Source: a virus. From it: 31,907 nucleotides of DNA. Made by a program: the position numbers and the translations under genes. The DNA is taken from IMG/VR virus record IMGVR_UViG_3300043429_000511, positions 64,001 to 95,907 of that record, one strand, 5' to 3'. Below the pieces are notes generated by a model, which was given only the letters and a program-made list of their open reading frames with translations, was not told the origin of the DNA and did not search any database. Shown one piece after another: positions 31,472 to 31,907 of the stretch. The stretch's first letter is position 1. Each line of letters starts with the position of its first letter.

Positions 31472-31907
31472 CTCTGATGTTTTTTATAAATTGAGTCAAT
31501 TCAGGATAGTATTCTTCACAATCCATCCCTCTTCTTATTTTATATTCGTCAATAAACTTAACAAAATCTTTTTTCTCTTTTTCAAATGAAATGTCTGAGT
31601 TAGAATCTGTTATGAATATTTCTTTTATTCTTGTTATTTTTTCAATCTCCTTGGTTGAGAATCCAACATCGTCTACTGATTGTTGTTCATAAAAATTTAA
31701 ACTTCTATATGTTGAATAGAATTTCATAAACTTCTCACACCTATTAAAATATTCCACATCCAAATAATCTTTCAATACTCGGAACCCTAAAAAGTCAGGA
31801 TATCTTAGATATGATGTATCCAATATGAGTGCAGAATTCCAATATCTTTCTTTATTAAAATGTTTAAGTTTTAAATCATAAACTTTTTTAATTAAAGACT
31901 CATATGA
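31455..31907 (-). CDS. C-terminal part of a probable second radical SAM protein, N-terminus outside window
   Basis: The frame stays open to the window edge (150 residues), with no in-frame ATG, so the start lies beyond 31907. Its end aligns with the C-terminus of the radical SAM protein at 29237. L-R-Y-P-D-F-L matches I-L-R-W-P-S-F. K-D-F-V-K-F-I-D-E-Y-K-I-R-R-G matches D-F-K-S-F-Y-E-Q-Y-D-V-R-R-N, and both then have Y-P-E-L/D-P-E-L and a final helix. The catalytic cysteines would be upstream, outside the sequence given, so the identification is by similarity to the neighbour only. Confidence 0.5.
   Translation of the reverse strand, partial: SYESLIKKVYDLKLKHFNKERYWNSALILDTSYLRYPDFLGFRVLKDYLDVEYFNRCEKFMKFYSTYRSLNFYEQQSVDDVGFSTKEIEKITRIKEIFITDSNSDISFEKEKKDFVKFIDEYKIRRGMDCEEYYPELTQFIKNIRDENKV

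Noticed and set aside
31455-31823. A complete 122-residue protein starting at a TTG at 31823
   Set aside because: The frame stays open with protein-like sequence up to 31907, so the gene is better read as truncated by the window edge.
1-31907. tRNA, rRNA, insertion sequences or attachment sites
   Set aside because: No cloverleaf, rRNA-like segment, transposase motif or flanking direct repeat was seen by eye; a covariance-model scan was not possible here.

Overview
The window looks like part of the genome of a large tailed phage (Caudoviricetes), most likely a T4-like myovirus from water. I infer this from five things: a repetitive tail-fibre-type gene at the left edge, a T4-late-promoter-like TATAAATA box, very tight packing with many 1 to 17 base stop/start overlaps, high A+T content, and a mix of auxiliary genes that resembles the sugar-decoration clusters known from marine T4-like phages. 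There is no rRNA, tRNA, integrase or transposase, and no replication, capsid or terminase gene. Very few starts have a Shine-Dalgarno sequence, which would suit a host such as a member of the Bacteroidota, but the host cannot be fixed from this window.

Layout. (1) 1-533, minus strand: a truncated tail-fibre-like protein with repeats of about 21 residues. (2) 588-19107, minus strand: a long colinear run of about 23 genes. It holds SGNH-type proteins, DXD glycosyltransferase-like proteins, two sulfotransferases, four Fe(II)/2-oxoglutarate (2OG) oxygenases, a flavin-dependent halogenase, an APS kinase with a small nucleotidyltransferase and a DUF2061 membrane protein, a GT25 transferase, a carbamoyltransferase with a coupled microprotein, and an ATP-grasp-like protein with a Hint-type C-terminal domain. 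(3) 19189-26699, plus strand: a sugar-nucleotide module with three SDR epimerase/reductase proteins (one fused to a 2OG oxygenase), an RmlC-like epimerase, separate alpha-like and beta-like parts of a thiamine-diphosphate enzyme, a glycosyltransferase-like protein and an SGNH protein. It ends at a bidirectional terminator. (4) 26729-31907, minus strand: a PhyH-type oxygenase, a DUF4254-like protein, another glycosyltransferase-like protein, a radical SAM enzyme, a lectin-like protein and the C-terminal end of what looks like a second radical SAM protein.

How it may work together (inference). The plus-strand genes would make or remodel unusual nucleotide sugars. The glycosyltransferases would transfer them, and the sulfotransferases, carbamoyltransferase, SGNH proteins, oxygenases and halogenase would decorate the product. 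APS kinase, perhaps with the nucleotidyltransferase, would supply PAPS to the sulfotransferases. The target could be host surface glycan, virion proteins such as the nearby fibre, or a small molecule.

The most striking unexplained signal is at the protein ends. Fourteen proteins of unrelated families end in two aliphatic residues (LI, LL or II), usually after a basic residue and a polar one. Different synonymous codons, stop codons and spacings are used, which suggests a shared C-terminal tag rather than only a DNA signal. Other notable points are the degenerate Hint domain with a Cys/Trp-rich tail, the SDR-oxygenase fusion, two SDRs lacking the canonical tyrosine, the minimal split thiamine-diphosphate enzyme, and a PhyH-family protein with HxN in place of HxD.
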